Assembly: GCF_003945545.1 (NCBI RefSeq)
Contig: NZ_CP029617.1
Coordinates: 5,441,001 to 5,505,000, forward strand
Reading direction: 5' to 3'
Length of the DNA stretch: 64,000 nt
From: Streptomyces sp. WAC 01529
Lineage (GTDB): Bacteria; Actinomycetota; Actinomycetes; Streptomycetales; Streptomycetaceae
The notes under the pieces are model-generated. The model worked only from the letters and a program-made list of their open reading frames with translations. It was not told the DNA's origin and did not search any database. The position numbers and the translations under genes are program-made. Positions 27,264-35,487 of the stretch are shown one piece after another (within the stretch, counting starts at the first letter, position 1; each line of letters starts with the position of its first letter).

Positions 27264-28355
27264 ATGTCCCAGACCCCGCTTGACCTCACGCTGGACGCCG
27301 CCGAGCTGACCGCGCGGCTCGTCGACTTCCCCTCCCCGAGCGGCTCGGAGAAGGACCTCGCCGACGCCATCGAGATGGCCCTGCGCGGCCTTTCGCACCT
27401 CACCGTCGACCGCCACGGGAACAACGTGGTGGCCCGCACGGACCTCGGCCGCGCGGAGCGCGTCGTCCTCGCCGGGCACATCGACACGGTGCCGATCGCC
27501 GAGAACCCTCCGAACGTGCCGTCCCGGCTCGACGAGGACGGCGTCCTGTGGGGCTGCGGCACCTGTGACATGAAGTCGGGCGTCGCCGTCCAGCTGCGCA
27601 TCGCGCAGACCGTGACCGAGCCCAACCGCGACCTCACCTTCGTCTTCTACGACAACGAGGAGGTCGCCGCCCACCTCAACGGCCTCGGCCACATCGCCGA
27701 GGCCCACCCCGACTGGCTGGCGGGCGACTTCGCGGTCCTCCTGGAGCCGACCGACGGCCAGGTCGAGGGCGGCTGCCAGGGCACGCTGCGGGTGCTGCTG
27801 CGGACCAAGGGCGTACGGGCGCACTCCGCGCGCGCGTGGATGGGCTCCAACGCCATCCACGCGGCCACCCCGATCCTCGACAAGCTCGCCGCGTACGAAC
27901 CGCGCAAGCCGGTCGTCGAGGGCCTCCAGTTCCACGAGGGCCTCAACGCCGTACGCATCGAGGGCGGCGTCGCCACCAACGTCATCCCCGACGAGTGCAC
28001 CGTCACCGTCAACTTCCGCTACGCGCCGGACCGCACCGAGGAGGAGGCCGTCGCCTTCGTGCGCGACTACTTCGCCGACTGCGGCGTCGACGAGTTCATC
28101 GTCGACGACCACACGGGCGCGGCCCGCCCCGGCCTCACCCACCCGGCCGCCGCCGCGTTCATGGCGGCCGTCGGCGGCGAGGCCCGCCCCAAGTTCGGCT
28201 GGACGGACGTCTCCCGCTTCAGCGCGCTCGGCGTGCCCGCGGTGAACTTCAGCCCCGGCGACCCGCTGCTCGCCCACAAGATCGACGAGCGGGTGAAGGC
28301 GTCGCTCATCCCGGAGGCGGAGGAGCGGCTGCGGGCCTGGCTGACGTCGTCGTAG
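27264..28355 (+). CDS. dapE: Succinyl-diaminopimelate desuccinylase (lysine/DAP pathway)
   Basis: M20-family zinc hydrolase of 363 residues that removes succinate from N-succinyl-LL-DAP. Metal-site motifs are LAGHIDTVP (residues ~70-78), WGCGTCDMKSG with the bridging aspartate, and YDNEEV with the catalytic glutamate. The dimerisation domain contains GVRAHSARAWMGSNAIH. The ATG at 27264 begins MSQTPLDLTLDAAELTARL. It starts 74 bases from the divergent lysozyme-fold gene. It completes the pathway step after dapC at 24270. Confidence 0.95.
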   Translation: MSQTPLDLTLDAAELTARLVDFPSPSGSEKDLADAIEMALRGLSHLTVDRHGNNVVARTDLGRAERVVLAGHIDTVPIAENPPNVPSRLDEDGVLWGCGTCDMKSGVAVQLRIAQTVTEPNRDLTFVFYDNEEVAAHLNGLGHIAEAHPDWLAGDFAVLLEPTDGQVEGGCQGTLRVLLRTKGVRAHSARAWMGSNAIHAATPILDKLAAYEPRKPVVEGLQFHEGLNAVRIEGGVATNVIPDECTVTVNFRYAPDRTEEEAVAFVRDYFADCGVDEFIVDDHTGAARPGLTHPAAAAFMAAVGGEARPKFGWTDVSRFSALGVPAVNFSPGDPLLAHKIDERVKASLIPEAEERLRAWLTSS

Positions 28356-28394
28356 ACCTACGCTGTGGTCACGTACGCGTGGAGGGAGCAGACG

Positions 28395-29171
28395 ATGACC
28401 AACCCCGATGCCGGCACAGACAGTGGTGCCCCCGCTGCCAGGAAGCGTCCCGAGGAGCAACGGCTCGGCCCGGTGCTGCGCCGGCGCGACAAGGTCCAGG
28501 CAGGCACCACCGATCAGCGTCTCCTCGACTCCGACGGCCCTTCCGAGTGGGTGCACACCGACCCCTGGCGGGTGCTGCGCATCCAGTCGGAGTTCATCGA
28601 GGGCTTCGGCACCCTCGCCGAGCTCCCGGCCGCCATCAGCGTCTTCGGCTCGGCACGCACCGCCGTGGACTCGCCGGAGTACGCGGCGGGGGTCGCGATC
28701 GGCAAGGCGCTCGTGGAGGCCGGCTTCGCGGTCATCACGGGCGGCGGGCCCGGCGCGATGCAGGCCGCCAACCAGGGTGCCGTCGAGGCGAAGGGCACCT
28801 CGGTCGGCCTCGGCATCGAGCTGCCCTTCGAGCAGGGCCTGAACCCTTACGTCGACATCGGCGTGAACTTCCGCTACTTCTTCGTCCGCAAGACGATGTT
28901 CGTGAAGTACGCGCAGGGGTTCGTGGTGCTGCCCGGCGGCCTCGGCACCCTGGACGAACTCTTCGAGGCGCTCACCCTCGTACAGACCCGCAAGGTCACG
29001 CGCTTCCCGATCGTCCTCTTCGGCTCGCAGTACTGGAGCGGCCTGATCGACTGGCTGAAGAACACGGTCATCGCCCAGGGCAAGGCCTCCGAGGCGGACC
29101 TGCTCCTGTTCCACGTCACCGACGACGTCGACGAGGCGATCTCCCTGGTGACCAAGGAGGTCGGCAAGTAA
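28395..29171 (+). CDS. LOG-family (TIGR00730) nucleotide phosphoribohydrolase
   Basis: A Rossmann-fold protein of 258 residues with both LOG motifs: GGGPGAMQAANQGA near residue 117 and PGGLGTLDELFE near residue 179. LOG enzymes release adenine-type bases from nucleoside monophosphates and can make cytokinins; the M. tuberculosis homologue in the same gene context (Rv1205, from memory) has this activity. The ATG at 28395 has GGAGGGAG at 28381-28388. The ~75-residue N-terminal extension (RKRPEEQRLGPVLRRRDKVQ) is typical of the actinobacterial subgroup. It lies 39 bases after dapE and may be co-transcribed with it. Confidence 0.9.
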   Translation: MTNPDAGTDSGAPAARKRPEEQRLGPVLRRRDKVQAGTTDQRLLDSDGPSEWVHTDPWRVLRIQSEFIEGFGTLAELPAAISVFGSARTAVDSPEYAAGVAIGKALVEAGFAVITGGGPGAMQAANQGAVEAKGTSVGLGIELPFEQGLNPYVDIGVNFRYFFVRKTMFVKYAQGFVVLPGGLGTLDELFEALTLVQTRKVTRFPIVLFGSQYWSGLIDWLKNTVIAQGKASEADLLLFHVTDDVDEAISLVTKEVGK

Positions 29172-29205
29172 CGCCCCGCGCGCGGGGGCCAGGCCACACC
29201 ATCGG

Positions 29206-30066
29206 CTAGGCCAGCCCCCGCCGCGCCACGGCGGGTTCCCGATGACCCGCGATCGTCGCCACCATGTCCAGGACCTGCCGGGTCTCCGCGATCTCGTGTA
29301 CGCGGTAGACCTGCGCGCCCAGCCACGCCGAGACCGCCGTCGTCGCCAGCGTGCCGAGTACGCGCTCCTTGACCGGCTTGTCCAGCGTCTCGCCCACGAA
29401 GTCCTTGTTGGAGAGGGAGACGAGCACCGGCCAGCCCGTCTCCACCATCTCGCCGAGCCTGCGCGTGGCCTCCAGGCTGTGCCGGGTGTTCTTGCCGAAG
29501 TCGTGGCCCGGGTCGATGAGGACCGACTCGCGCGGCACCCCCAGGGCGACCGCGCGCTCGGCGAGGCCCACCGTCACGCGCAGGATGTCGGCCATCACAT
29601 CCTCGTACGTGACGCGATGCGGCCGCGTCCGGGGCTCGGCGCCGCCCGCGTGCGTGCACACCAGGCCGACCCCGTACCGCGCGGCGACCTCCGCGAGCCT
29701 CGGGTCGACGCCGCCCCACGCGTCGTTGAGGAGATCGGCACCGGCCTCGCAGACCGCCTCGCCGACGTCGTGCCGCCAGGTGTCGACACTGATCACCACC
29801 TCGGGGAACCTCTTGCGGACCTCGGCCACGAAGCCGACCGTGCGGCGCGCCTCCTCCTCGGCCGTGACCTCCTCGCCGGGCCCCGCCTTGACCCCGCCGA
29901 TGTCGATGATCGCGGCCCCCTCGGCCACCGCCTGCTCCACGCGGGCCAGCGCGGGCTCGTCGCGGAAGGTGGCGCCCTGGTCGTAGAAGGAGTCCGGGGT
30001 CCGGTTGACGATCGCCATGATCACCGGCTCGTGCGCGTCGAACTCGCGCCTGCCAAGCCTGAGCAT
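29206..30066 (-). CDS. folP2: Dihydropteroate synthase paralogue (FolP2 type)
   Basis: A 286-residue TIM-barrel of the pterin-binding family. Canonical dihydropteroate synthases have a GGxSTRPG-type substrate loop; here it is DIGGVKAGPGEEV (residues ~57-70), lacking the Thr-Arg pair, and the first loop reads NRTPDSFYDQGATF instead of the usual NVTPDSFSDGG. These changes are the FolP2 pattern, and mycobacterial FolP2 is reported not to replace the true enzyme. So its reaction is uncertain although the fold is sure. It is convergent with the LOG gene and divergent from the DivIVA-like gene, the same order as in Mycobacterium but without gpgS. Confidence 0.88.
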   Translation of the reverse strand: MLRLGRREFDAHEPVIMAIVNRTPDSFYDQGATFRDEPALARVEQAVAEGAAIIDIGGVKAGPGEEVTAEEEARRTVGFVAEVRKRFPEVVISVDTWRHDVGEAVCEAGADLLNDAWGGVDPRLAEVAARYGVGLVCTHAGGAEPRTRPHRVTYEDVMADILRVTVGLAERAVALGVPRESVLIDPGHDFGKNTRHSLEATRRLGEMVETGWPVLVSLSNKDFVGETLDKPVKERVLGTLATTAVSAWLGAQVYRVHEIAETRQVLDMVATIAGHREPAVARRGLA

Positions 30067-30236
30067 CCCCTGTGGCCCTCCTGGGTCCTTGTCGCTGGTG
30101 GTCCTCGCCGCCGACGGGTCCTCGCCGCGGTTCGGCCGCCTGCGACCTTAACTGTCACAGGCACATGGCACGATCGGACCCAGACAGTTTCAGCGACACT
30201 TTCAGCACGGGCAGTCGAGTGTGGGGGCCTGACGGC

Positions 30237-30614
30237 ATGGTCTTGTTCTTGTTCCTGGTCATCGCCCTCGTCGTGGTGGTCGGCGCGGTGACCCTCGCCG
30301 TGGTCGGCGGCGGCGAGAGCGGCGCCCTGCCCGACGCCGCGCCCGAGCGCCTCACCGACCCGCTGCCCCTGGACCGCCCGCTGCGCCGGGCGGACGTCGA
30401 CGCGGTGCGCTTCCCGACGACGCTGCGGGGCTATCACATGGACGACGTCGACGACGTGCTCGGCCGCCTCGGCGCGGAGCTGGCCGAGCGCGACGCCCGC
30501 ATCGCCGAGCTGGAGGCGGCCCTTGCGGGCGCCCAGGCCACGGCGGTCGCGGGCCCGGCGCTCTTCGAGAAGTACGAACCGCGCGAGCCCGAGGACAAGG
30601 GGGGCGAGAAGTGA
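30237..30614 (+). CDS. DivIVA-domain membrane protein (Rv1209-like)
   Basis: A 125-residue protein. The ATG at 30237, preceded by a GGGGG site, starts one membrane helix (VLFLFLVIALVVVVGAVTLAVV). A cytosolic linker leads to a short DivIVA segment (DAVRFPTTLRGYHMDDVDDVL, ~residues 60-82) followed by a coiled coil (LAERDARIAELEAAL). DivIVA segments recognise curved membrane or polarisome partners at growing tips, so it may be a polar-growth factor. Its stop overlaps the tagA start by 4 bases. Confidence 0.82.
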   Translation: MVLFLFLVIALVVVVGAVTLAVVGGGESGALPDAAPERLTDPLPLDRPLRRADVDAVRFPTTLRGYHMDDVDDVLGRLGAELAERDARIAELEAALAGAQATAVAGPALFEKYEPREPEDKGGEK

Positions 30615-31210
30615 GCACCGCGACCGGCGCGCTCGCGGGCCCGGACGGCGGCCTGCGCTGTCCTTGGGGCCTGTCCACCGAGGAGTACGTGGCGTACCAC
30701 GACGACGAATGGGGCCGCCCGGTCCACGGCGACGACGCGCTCTACGAAAGGCTCTGCCTGGAGGCCTTCCAGTCGGGCCTGTCCTGGATCACGATCCTGC
30801 GCCGCCGCGAGGGCTTCCGCGCCGCCTTCGCCGACTTCAAGATCGCCACGGTCGCCGGGTTCACCGACGAGGACCGGGCACGGCTCCTCGCCGACCCGGG
30901 CATCATCCGCAACCGCGCCAAGATCGACGCGACCCTCGCCAACGCGCGCGTGCTCGCCGACTGGCCCGAGGGCGAACTGGACTCGCTGATCTGGTCGTTC
31001 GCGCCGGACCCGGCCTCCCGCAAGGCCCCCAGGGCCCTCTCCGACGTGCCCGCGATCACCGACGAGTCCACGGCCCTGTCCAAGGCCCTCAAGAAGCGCG
31101 GCATCCGCTTCGTCGGCCCCACCACGGCGTACGCCCTGATGCAGGCCTGCGGCCTGGTCAACGACCACCTCGCGGACTGCGTGGCCCGCGAGGCGTCGGA
31201 GAGACGTTAG
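30611..31210 (+). CDS. tagA: DNA-3-methyladenine glycosylase I
   Basis: Base-excision repair enzyme of 199 residues that removes 3-methyladenine from alkylated DNA. The motifs RCPWG (zinc-site cysteine), YHDDEWGRPVHGDDALYERLCLEAFQSGLSW and, near the end, YALMQACGLVNDH are the Tag family core; the conserved E and W of DEWG form the base pocket. It is translationally coupled to the DivIVA-like gene through a GTGA overlap, and its stop overlaps by 4 bases the stop of the convergent isomerase gene. Confidence 0.94.
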   Translation: MSTATGALAGPDGGLRCPWGLSTEEYVAYHDDEWGRPVHGDDALYERLCLEAFQSGLSWITILRRREGFRAAFADFKIATVAGFTDEDRARLLADPGIIRNRAKIDATLANARVLADWPEGELDSLIWSFAPDPASRKAPRALSDVPAITDESTALSKALKKRGIRFVGPTTAYALMQACGLVNDHLADCVAREASERR

Positions 31211-32007
31211 CGGCCCAGGTACGCCGGCTTCTCCTTGGCGATGAAGGCCTGGACGGCGATCGCGTGATCCTCGGAGGCGCCCGCCCTGGCCTGCAGCTCG
31301 TCCTCCTTGTCCAGCGCCTCGTCCAGGGAGTGGTCCGCCGCGTAGGCAAGGGACTCCTTGAGCGCCGCGTACGCGAGGGTCGGCCCCTCGGCCAGGGCGC
31401 GGGCCACCTGCGCGGCCTCGTCGGCGAGGTCCGCCGCGGGCACCACCTTGTTGGCGATACCCAGGTCGTACGCCTCCTGCGCGGTGATGTTGCGCGGGAA
31501 GAGCAGCAGGTCGGCGGCGCGGCCGGGGCCGACCACGCGCGGCAGCGTCCAGGAGACGCCCGAGTCGGCGGTGAGGGCGACCCCGGCGAACGAGGTGTTG
31601 AACTTGGCGGTGTCCGCGACCACCCGGTAGTCGGCGGCGAGCGCGAAGCCGAGACCGGCGCCCGCAGCGGCACCGTTCACCCCGGCCACCACCGGCTTCG
31701 GCATGCCCGTCAGGGCCCGCACGATCGGGTTGTAGTGCTCCTTGACCGTGCTCATGGTCTGCCCGGTGCCCGCCTCGCGATCCGCCGCCAGGGAGCCGAT
31801 GTGCTCCTTGAGGTCCTGCCCGACGCAGAAGGCGCGCCCGGTCGCGGTGAGCAATACGGCGCGCACGGCGGCGTCCCCGGCGGCGGCCCGCACGGCCTCC
31901 CGCAGGGCGACCTTGGCCTCCGTGTTCATCGCGTTCATCGCCTCGGGACGGTTGATCGTGATCGTCGCGAGTCCGTCGCTCACCTCGTAGAGCACGCTGT
32001 CGGCCAT
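31207..32007 (-). CDS. Enoyl-CoA hydratase/isomerase family protein (PaaG-like)
   Basis: Crotonase-fold enzyme of 266 residues. The oxyanion-hole segments are AFCVGQDLKEH and NGAAAGAGLGFALAADYRV. At the catalytic position the sequence reads ALTADSGVSWTLPRVVG: an aspartate in DSG, as in PaaG-type isomerases, rather than the double glutamate of hydratases. So a 1,2-epoxyphenylacetyl-CoA or enoyl-CoA isomerase is more likely than a hydratase. No other paa genes are nearby; the role could be general acyl-CoA metabolism. Confidence 0.88.
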   Translation of the reverse strand: MADSVLYEVSDGLATITINRPEAMNAMNTEAKVALREAVRAAAGDAAVRAVLLTATGRAFCVGQDLKEHIGSLAADREAGTGQTMSTVKEHYNPIVRALTGMPKPVVAGVNGAAAGAGLGFALAADYRVVADTAKFNTSFAGVALTADSGVSWTLPRVVGPGRAADLLLFPRNITAQEAYDLGIANKVVPAADLADEAAQVARALAEGPTLAYAALKESLAYAADHSLDEALDKEDELQARAGASEDHAIAVQAFIAKEKPAYLGR

Positions 32008-32314
32008 GGTGGTCCCCTCCGCTGGTCCAGTACGTGGGACTCAGCATGACGGAGATCATCGGGGTCCGGCATGAGGCCGGATATGTGACCTGCGTCAAAG
32101 AATTTCGGGTCTGTGGGGCGTATGGGGCGGCGAAGTATCGCAGCCACATCGCCGAATTGGGTGGTTTTGCGGGCGCGCGTTGCTCAAGCGATGCCGACCG
32201 ATGTTGGTCATCGGGTCCCGCCATGCGGGATAATGACCTGGAAGCAATGTGTTCGATGCCGGTGACACCTGGGTTGTCGGCTGCGATGAGCTGGTTTCAG
32301 GAAGGGGAACGAGC
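32008..32314. promoter_or_regulatory. Intergenic region with a probable -10 box for the DUF3117 gene
   Basis: About 300 bases between the divergent isomerase and DUF3117 genes. A 97-codon reading frame here has atypical composition and no ribosome site, so I call no gene. GATAAT (32229-32234) fits a housekeeping -10 element for the downstream gene, with a weak -35 (TTGGTC) upstream, giving a ~75-base leader. Confidence 0.5.
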
Positions 32315-32482
32315 ATGGCGGCCATGAAGCCGCGGACGGGCGACGGCCCGCTCGAGGTGACCAAGGAGGGGCGGGGCATCGTCATGCGCGTTCCGCTCGA
32401 AGGCGGCGGACGACTTGTCGTCGAACTGACTCCGGACGAGGCCGACGCACTCGGCGACGCTCTGAAGAAGGTCGTCGGCTGA
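32315..32482 (+). CDS. DUF3117 small protein
   Basis: A 55-residue conserved actinobacterial protein, MAAMKPRTGDGPLEVTKEG onwards, ending in ELTPDEADALGDALKKVVG. The ATG at 32315 is preceded by GGAAGGGGAA. It matches the DUF3117 family (Rv1211 in M. tuberculosis, by memory) along its full length. It has a beta-rich core and a C-terminal helix; no function is established that I know of. Confidence 0.92.
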   Translation: MAAMKPRTGDGPLEVTKEGRGIVMRVPLEGGGRLVVELTPDEADALGDALKKVVG

Positions 32483-32507
32483 CGCGGAAGCGCTCCCACT
32501 TTTTTCC

Positions 32508-32537
32508 CTGCCCCGGCATCGAAGGATGCCGGGGCAG
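32508..32537 (+). terminator. Terminator hairpin after the DUF3117 gene
   Basis: CTGCCCCGGCATC (32508-32520) pairs perfectly with GATGCCGGGGCAG (32525-32537) across a GAAG loop, 26 bases after the stop codon. A T-run (32500-32505) precedes the stem, so on the opposite strand it would act as an A-rich/U-tailed intrinsic terminator too. Confidence 0.85.
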
Positions 32538-32578
32538 CGCTATTCCCGGGCCCCTGGGCCTTCAACGGGCCGAGGCCG

Positions 32579-32682
32579 AGCCCCGTAGGGGCGCGGCGCT
32601 GTTCCGATGTGCGGCTCCGCCGCGCGGGCGCGCCCCGTAGGGGCGCGGGGAACTGCGCGACCAGCCAAAGACGGCCCGCAGA
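32579..32682. repeat. Dispersed Streptomyces intergenic repeat, copy 1
   Basis: Contains the GGGGAACTGCGCGACCAGCC word (32647-32666) preceded by the mini-hairpin CGCCCCGTAGGGGCG, with a second, diverged GCCCCGTAGGGGCGCGG nearby (from 32580). Two more copies of the word lie at 39050-39087 (inverted) and 43127-43173. I recognise this sequence as a high-copy gene-end repeat of Streptomyces chromosomes. It lies between the terminator at 32508 and the O-methyltransferase stop. Confidence 0.8.
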
Positions 32683-32741
32683 GAGGAAACGCGCGCCCGG
32701 CGGCAAGCCAAGCCGGCAGCAACGAACAACCGCTCCCGGCG

Positions 32742-33374
32742 CTACCGCTTAACGGCGCAAAGCAGCCCATCCCCCACCGGCAGCAACGACGTAACAAGCT
32801 CAGAACTCTCCCGCACCGTACGCAACAGATCCCGCAAGTGCAGAACCTCGACCGGCTGCGGCCCCGAGTCCACGGTCCGCCCGTCCGCGAAGACACCCTC
32901 GAAGCAGACGAGCCCACCCGGCCGGAGCAGGCGCAACGATTCAGCGAGGTACTCCAGGGACTCCACGCGGTCGCCGTCGCAGAACACGAGGTCGTAGCCG
33001 CCGTCCGCGAGCCGCGGCAGGACGTCCAGCGCGCGCCCCGGGATGAACCGCGCGCGGTTGCCCGCGAAGCCGGCCGCGCGGAAGGCCTGCCGGGCGAACT
33101 GCTGGTGGTCCGGCTCGGGGTCGACCGTGGTGAGCACGCCGTCGGGCCGCATGCCGTGCAGGAGATGGATCCCCGACACCCCGGTCCCCGTACCGATCTC
33201 GGCCACCGCTTTCGCGTCAGCCGTGGCGGCGAGCATCCGCAGCGCGGCGCCGGTGCCGGGCGACACCGAGGGCAGCCCTGCCTCCCGGGCCCGGTCCCGG
33301 GCCCAGCGCAGCGCCTCGTCCTCGGCGACAAACGCGTCGGCGAACGCCCAGCTCGTCTGCCGGTTGCCGGTAAT
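32742..33374 (-). CDS. SAM-dependent O-methyltransferase (Rv1220c-like), probable ATT start
   Basis: Class-I methyltransferase of 210 residues (AdoMet_MTF/catechol-O-methyltransferase-like). SAM motif I is VAEIGTGTGVSG, followed by TVDPEPDHQQFARQAF, GGYDLVFCDGD and LRPGGLVCFEGVF. The first usable ATG/GTG/TTG is a GTG at 33266, which would cut off the helix-rich lid. In frame upstream, an ATT (33374-33372) follows AGGAG (33385-33381) with a 6-base spacer and adds the conserved ITGNRQTSWAFADAFVAEDE. I therefore place the start at this ATT. It is divergent from sigE. Substrate unknown. Confidence 0.82.
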   Translation of the reverse strand: MTGNRQTSWAFADAFVAEDEALRWARDRAREAGLPSVSPGTGAALRMLAATADAKAVAEIGTGTGVSGIHLLHGMRPDGVLTTVDPEPDHQQFARQAFRAAGFAGNRARFIPGRALDVLPRLADGGYDLVFCDGDRVESLEYLAESLRLLRPGGLVCFEGVFADGRTVDSGPQPVEVLHLRDLLRTVRESSELVTSLLPVGDGLLCAVKR

Positions 33375-33426
33375 GGCCCTCTCCTGTCCCCGTGGTTGCC
33401 TGGCCGTGACTGTATCCGTTGGGGCC

Positions 33427-33453
33427 GGGAACCCGCAGATGGGACCGTGCGTT
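33427..33453 (+). promoter_or_regulatory. ECF-type promoter candidate upstream of sigE
   Basis: GGGAAC (33427-33432), 17 bases, then CGTT (33450-33453) matches the general form of ECF sigma promoters (GGAAC...CGTT/GTT). It would start transcription about 135 bases before the sigE ATG at 33594. This suggests positive autoregulation of sigE or control by another ECF factor. Confidence 0.6.
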
Positions 33454-33593
33454 TACAGGGGGTGGGAGGAGAGCGGGGGTGACGGATGGATCCGAACCGG
33501 AAGCGGGCGCGTCGAAGCGGCAGGACACTCGCAGCGAAGCCCGTACCAAATTCACGTAAAAACGCTTATCCGGAGCTAACGGGCGAGGTGGTT

Positions 33594-34367
33594 ATGGTAG
33601 GGGCTCCACTGGACACCACCAGAGCCGATAGGGGAGGTGCGGCTGCGTCCGCGGATCGGGGAGGAGCGCTGCGGCGTTTTCTCGGGTTGGCGGGTGAGCC
33701 GAAATCCGTGACCGAGACTGCTGACCGCATCCGTGCCAACGACTCCGCTCAGACCGCGACCTTTGCCGCTGACGCGGAATCGCAGGCGTGGACTCCGCCC
33801 ACCTGGGAGGAGATCGTCAGCACGCACAGCGGCCGCGTATACCGCCTGGCGTATCGCCTGACCGGTAATCAGCACGACGCCGAGGACCTCACGCAAGAGG
33901 TCTTCGTCCGTGTATTCCGGTCCCTTTCGACCTACACCCCCGGCACGTTCGAGGGCTGGCTGCACCGCATCACCACCAACCTCTTCCTGGACATGGTGCG
34001 CCGCAAGCAGCGCATCCGCTTCGACGCCCTCGGGGAGGACGCGGCGGAGCGGCTGCCGAGCCGCGAGCCGTCCCCGCAGCAGGTCTTCAACGACACGCAC
34101 TTCGACGCGGACGTCCAGCAGGCGCTCGACACCCTCGCGCCCGAATTCCGCGCCGCCGTGGTCCTCTGCGACATCGAGGGCCTTTCGTACGAGGAGATCG
34201 CCGCCACCCTCGGCGTCAAGCTCGGCACGGTCCGCAGCCGTATCCACCGGGGCCGTTCGCAGCTGCGCAAGGCTCTCAAGCACCGCTCTCCCGAGGCCCG
34301 CGCCGAGCGCCGCTCGCTCGCGGTCACCGGCGCCGTGGCGCTGGGAGGAGGGGGTGCGACCGCGTGA
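33594..34367 (+). CDS. sigE: ECF RNA polymerase sigma factor (SigE-type)
   Basis: A 257-residue group-4 sigma factor. Sigma region 2 is [31 protein letters not shown]; region 4 is [41 protein letters not shown] ~75-residue N-terminal extension before region 2 is unusual for ECF factors and conserved in this actinobacterial group. The ATG at 33594 is preceded by GAGGTGG; earlier in-frame starts have no site. Its stop overlaps the anti-sigma start (GTGA), and the order sigE, anti-sigma, htrA, tatB is that of the mycobacterial SigE envelope-stress locus (Rv1221-Rv1224, from memory). The name is by synteny; Streptomyces coelicolor uses sigE for a different gene. Confidence 0.92.
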   Translation: MVGAPLDTTRADRGGAAASADRGGALRRFLGLAGEPKSVTETADRIRANDSAQTATFAADAESQAWTPPTWEEIVSTHSGRVYRLAYRLTGNQHDAEDLTQEVFVRVFRSLSTYTPGTFEGWLHRITTNLFLDMVRRKQRIRFDALGEDAAERLPSREPSPQQVFNDTHFDADVQQALDTLAPEFRAAVVLCDIEGLSYEEIAATLGVKLGTVRSRIHRGRSQLRKALKHRSPEARAERRSLAVTGAVALGGGGATA

Positions 34368-35356
34368 GTGGATCACGGTCGAATCCTGCCGAGCGGCGTC
34401 TGACCGAGGCCGAGCAGCATCTGGGGGACCGGCTCGCCGCCCTGGTGGACGGCGAGTTGGGCCATGACGCGCGCGAGCGCGTCCTCGCCCATCTGGCGAC
34501 CTGTCCGATGTGCAAGACCGAGGCCGACGCCCAGCGTCGTCTGAAGAGCGTCTTCGCGCAGGCGGCGCCGCCGCCGCCCAGCGAGAGTTTCCTCGCCCGG
34601 CTCCAAGGTCTTCCGGCGGGCGGCTCCGAGCCGCCCGGCGGTCCCGGGCGCCCCGGCGACGGGGACGGCTTCGCCACCGGAGCCACCAGAGCCACCGGTT
34701 CCGCCGGACTGCCGCGGACCGGGATCTTCGGCGTGAGCACCGAGCCCTTCGTGGGGTATGTCCCGTCCGGCGCCCATGCCGCGGTGCTGCCCGACGAGGG
34801 CCGGGGCTTCCGCATCCACGACGTCACCCGGCACGACGGTGATCGCTCGCTCTGGCGCGGGCGCCGCTTCGCCTTCGCGGCGGCCGGTGCGGTGTCGCTG
34901 GCCGCGATCGCGCTGGGCGGGGTCACCGCGGTCGCGCCAGCCGACCCCGGGGACGCGCGGGCCGGCGGCGCCAAGACCAACAGCAAGGTGACGCCGCAGC
35001 GCACCCAGGGCTCGACCGCCGTCGCGACCCCCGACTCCGTGCGGCGCCGCGGCGGCGGCAACCCGCTGTCGGCACAGGGCCAGCGTCCCGGCGTCCTGTC
35101 GGCGCCGGTCGCCCCGAGCGAGGTGACGGGGCCGCTGCTGCCCGGGGCCGCGCGCTCCCACGTGAGTGTGCGGGAGCTGACGGCGCCGATGCTGGCGGGC
35201 GCCGCCGCACTCTCCCCGCTCATACGCCCGCCGCATACGGCCCCCGCGCGGCCGCCCGTGCTGGGGCCCGTGCGGACGAGAGGCGCGGATCCGGTGAACA
35301 CGGCCGCCGCGCCCCCAGGTTCGGGCCCCCTGCAAGGCACCTCGCAGGTCCACTGA
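34364..35356 (+). CDS. Zinc-finger (ZAS) anti-sigma factor for the adjacent ECF sigma
   Basis: A 330-residue protein. The N-terminal ~90 residues contain HLATCPMC, the H-x3-C-x2-C motif of zinc-binding anti-sigma factors, which holds the sigma factor inactive at the membrane or until oxidised. One central hydrophobic stretch ([22 protein letters not shown], near residue 170-190) can span the membrane. The remaining ~135 residues are Ala/Pro/Thr-rich and would lie outside, an ideal target for regulated proteolysis; the protease gene htrA is next. Translationally coupled to sigE by a 4-base overlap. Confidence 0.88.
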   Translation: MSGSRSNPAERRLTEAEQHLGDRLAALVDGELGHDARERVLAHLATCPMCKTEADAQRRLKSVFAQAAPPPPSESFLARLQGLPAGGSEPPGGPGRPGDGDGFATGATRATGSAGLPRTGIFGVSTEPFVGYVPSGAHAAVLPDEGRGFRIHDVTRHDGDRSLWRGRRFAFAAAGAVSLAAIALGGVTAVAPADPGDARAGGAKTNSKVTPQRTQGSTAVATPDSVRRRGGGNPLSAQGQRPGVLSAPVAPSEVTGPLLPGAARSHVSVRELTAPMLAGAAALSPLIRPPHTAPARPPVLGPVRTRGADPVNTAAAPPGSGPLQGTSQVH

Positions 35357-35487
35357 CGCGACAGGTGCCCTGCGCTTGGGCGGCGGAACCTGGTTGAATC
35401 TCGGTGGACCGTGCTCGCCGGGGAGACTTGGCGGGCGCGGGGTTGAGCAGGCAATCGGCGTCCGCCGCGGGCAGTTGTGGGGAGAGC

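Noticed and set aside
32034-32327. 97-codon ORF between the isomerase and DUF3117 genes
   Set aside because: Codon use is not Streptomyces-like, with many third-position A/T, no ribosome site and no recognisable family; the DUF3117 start explains the end of the frame.
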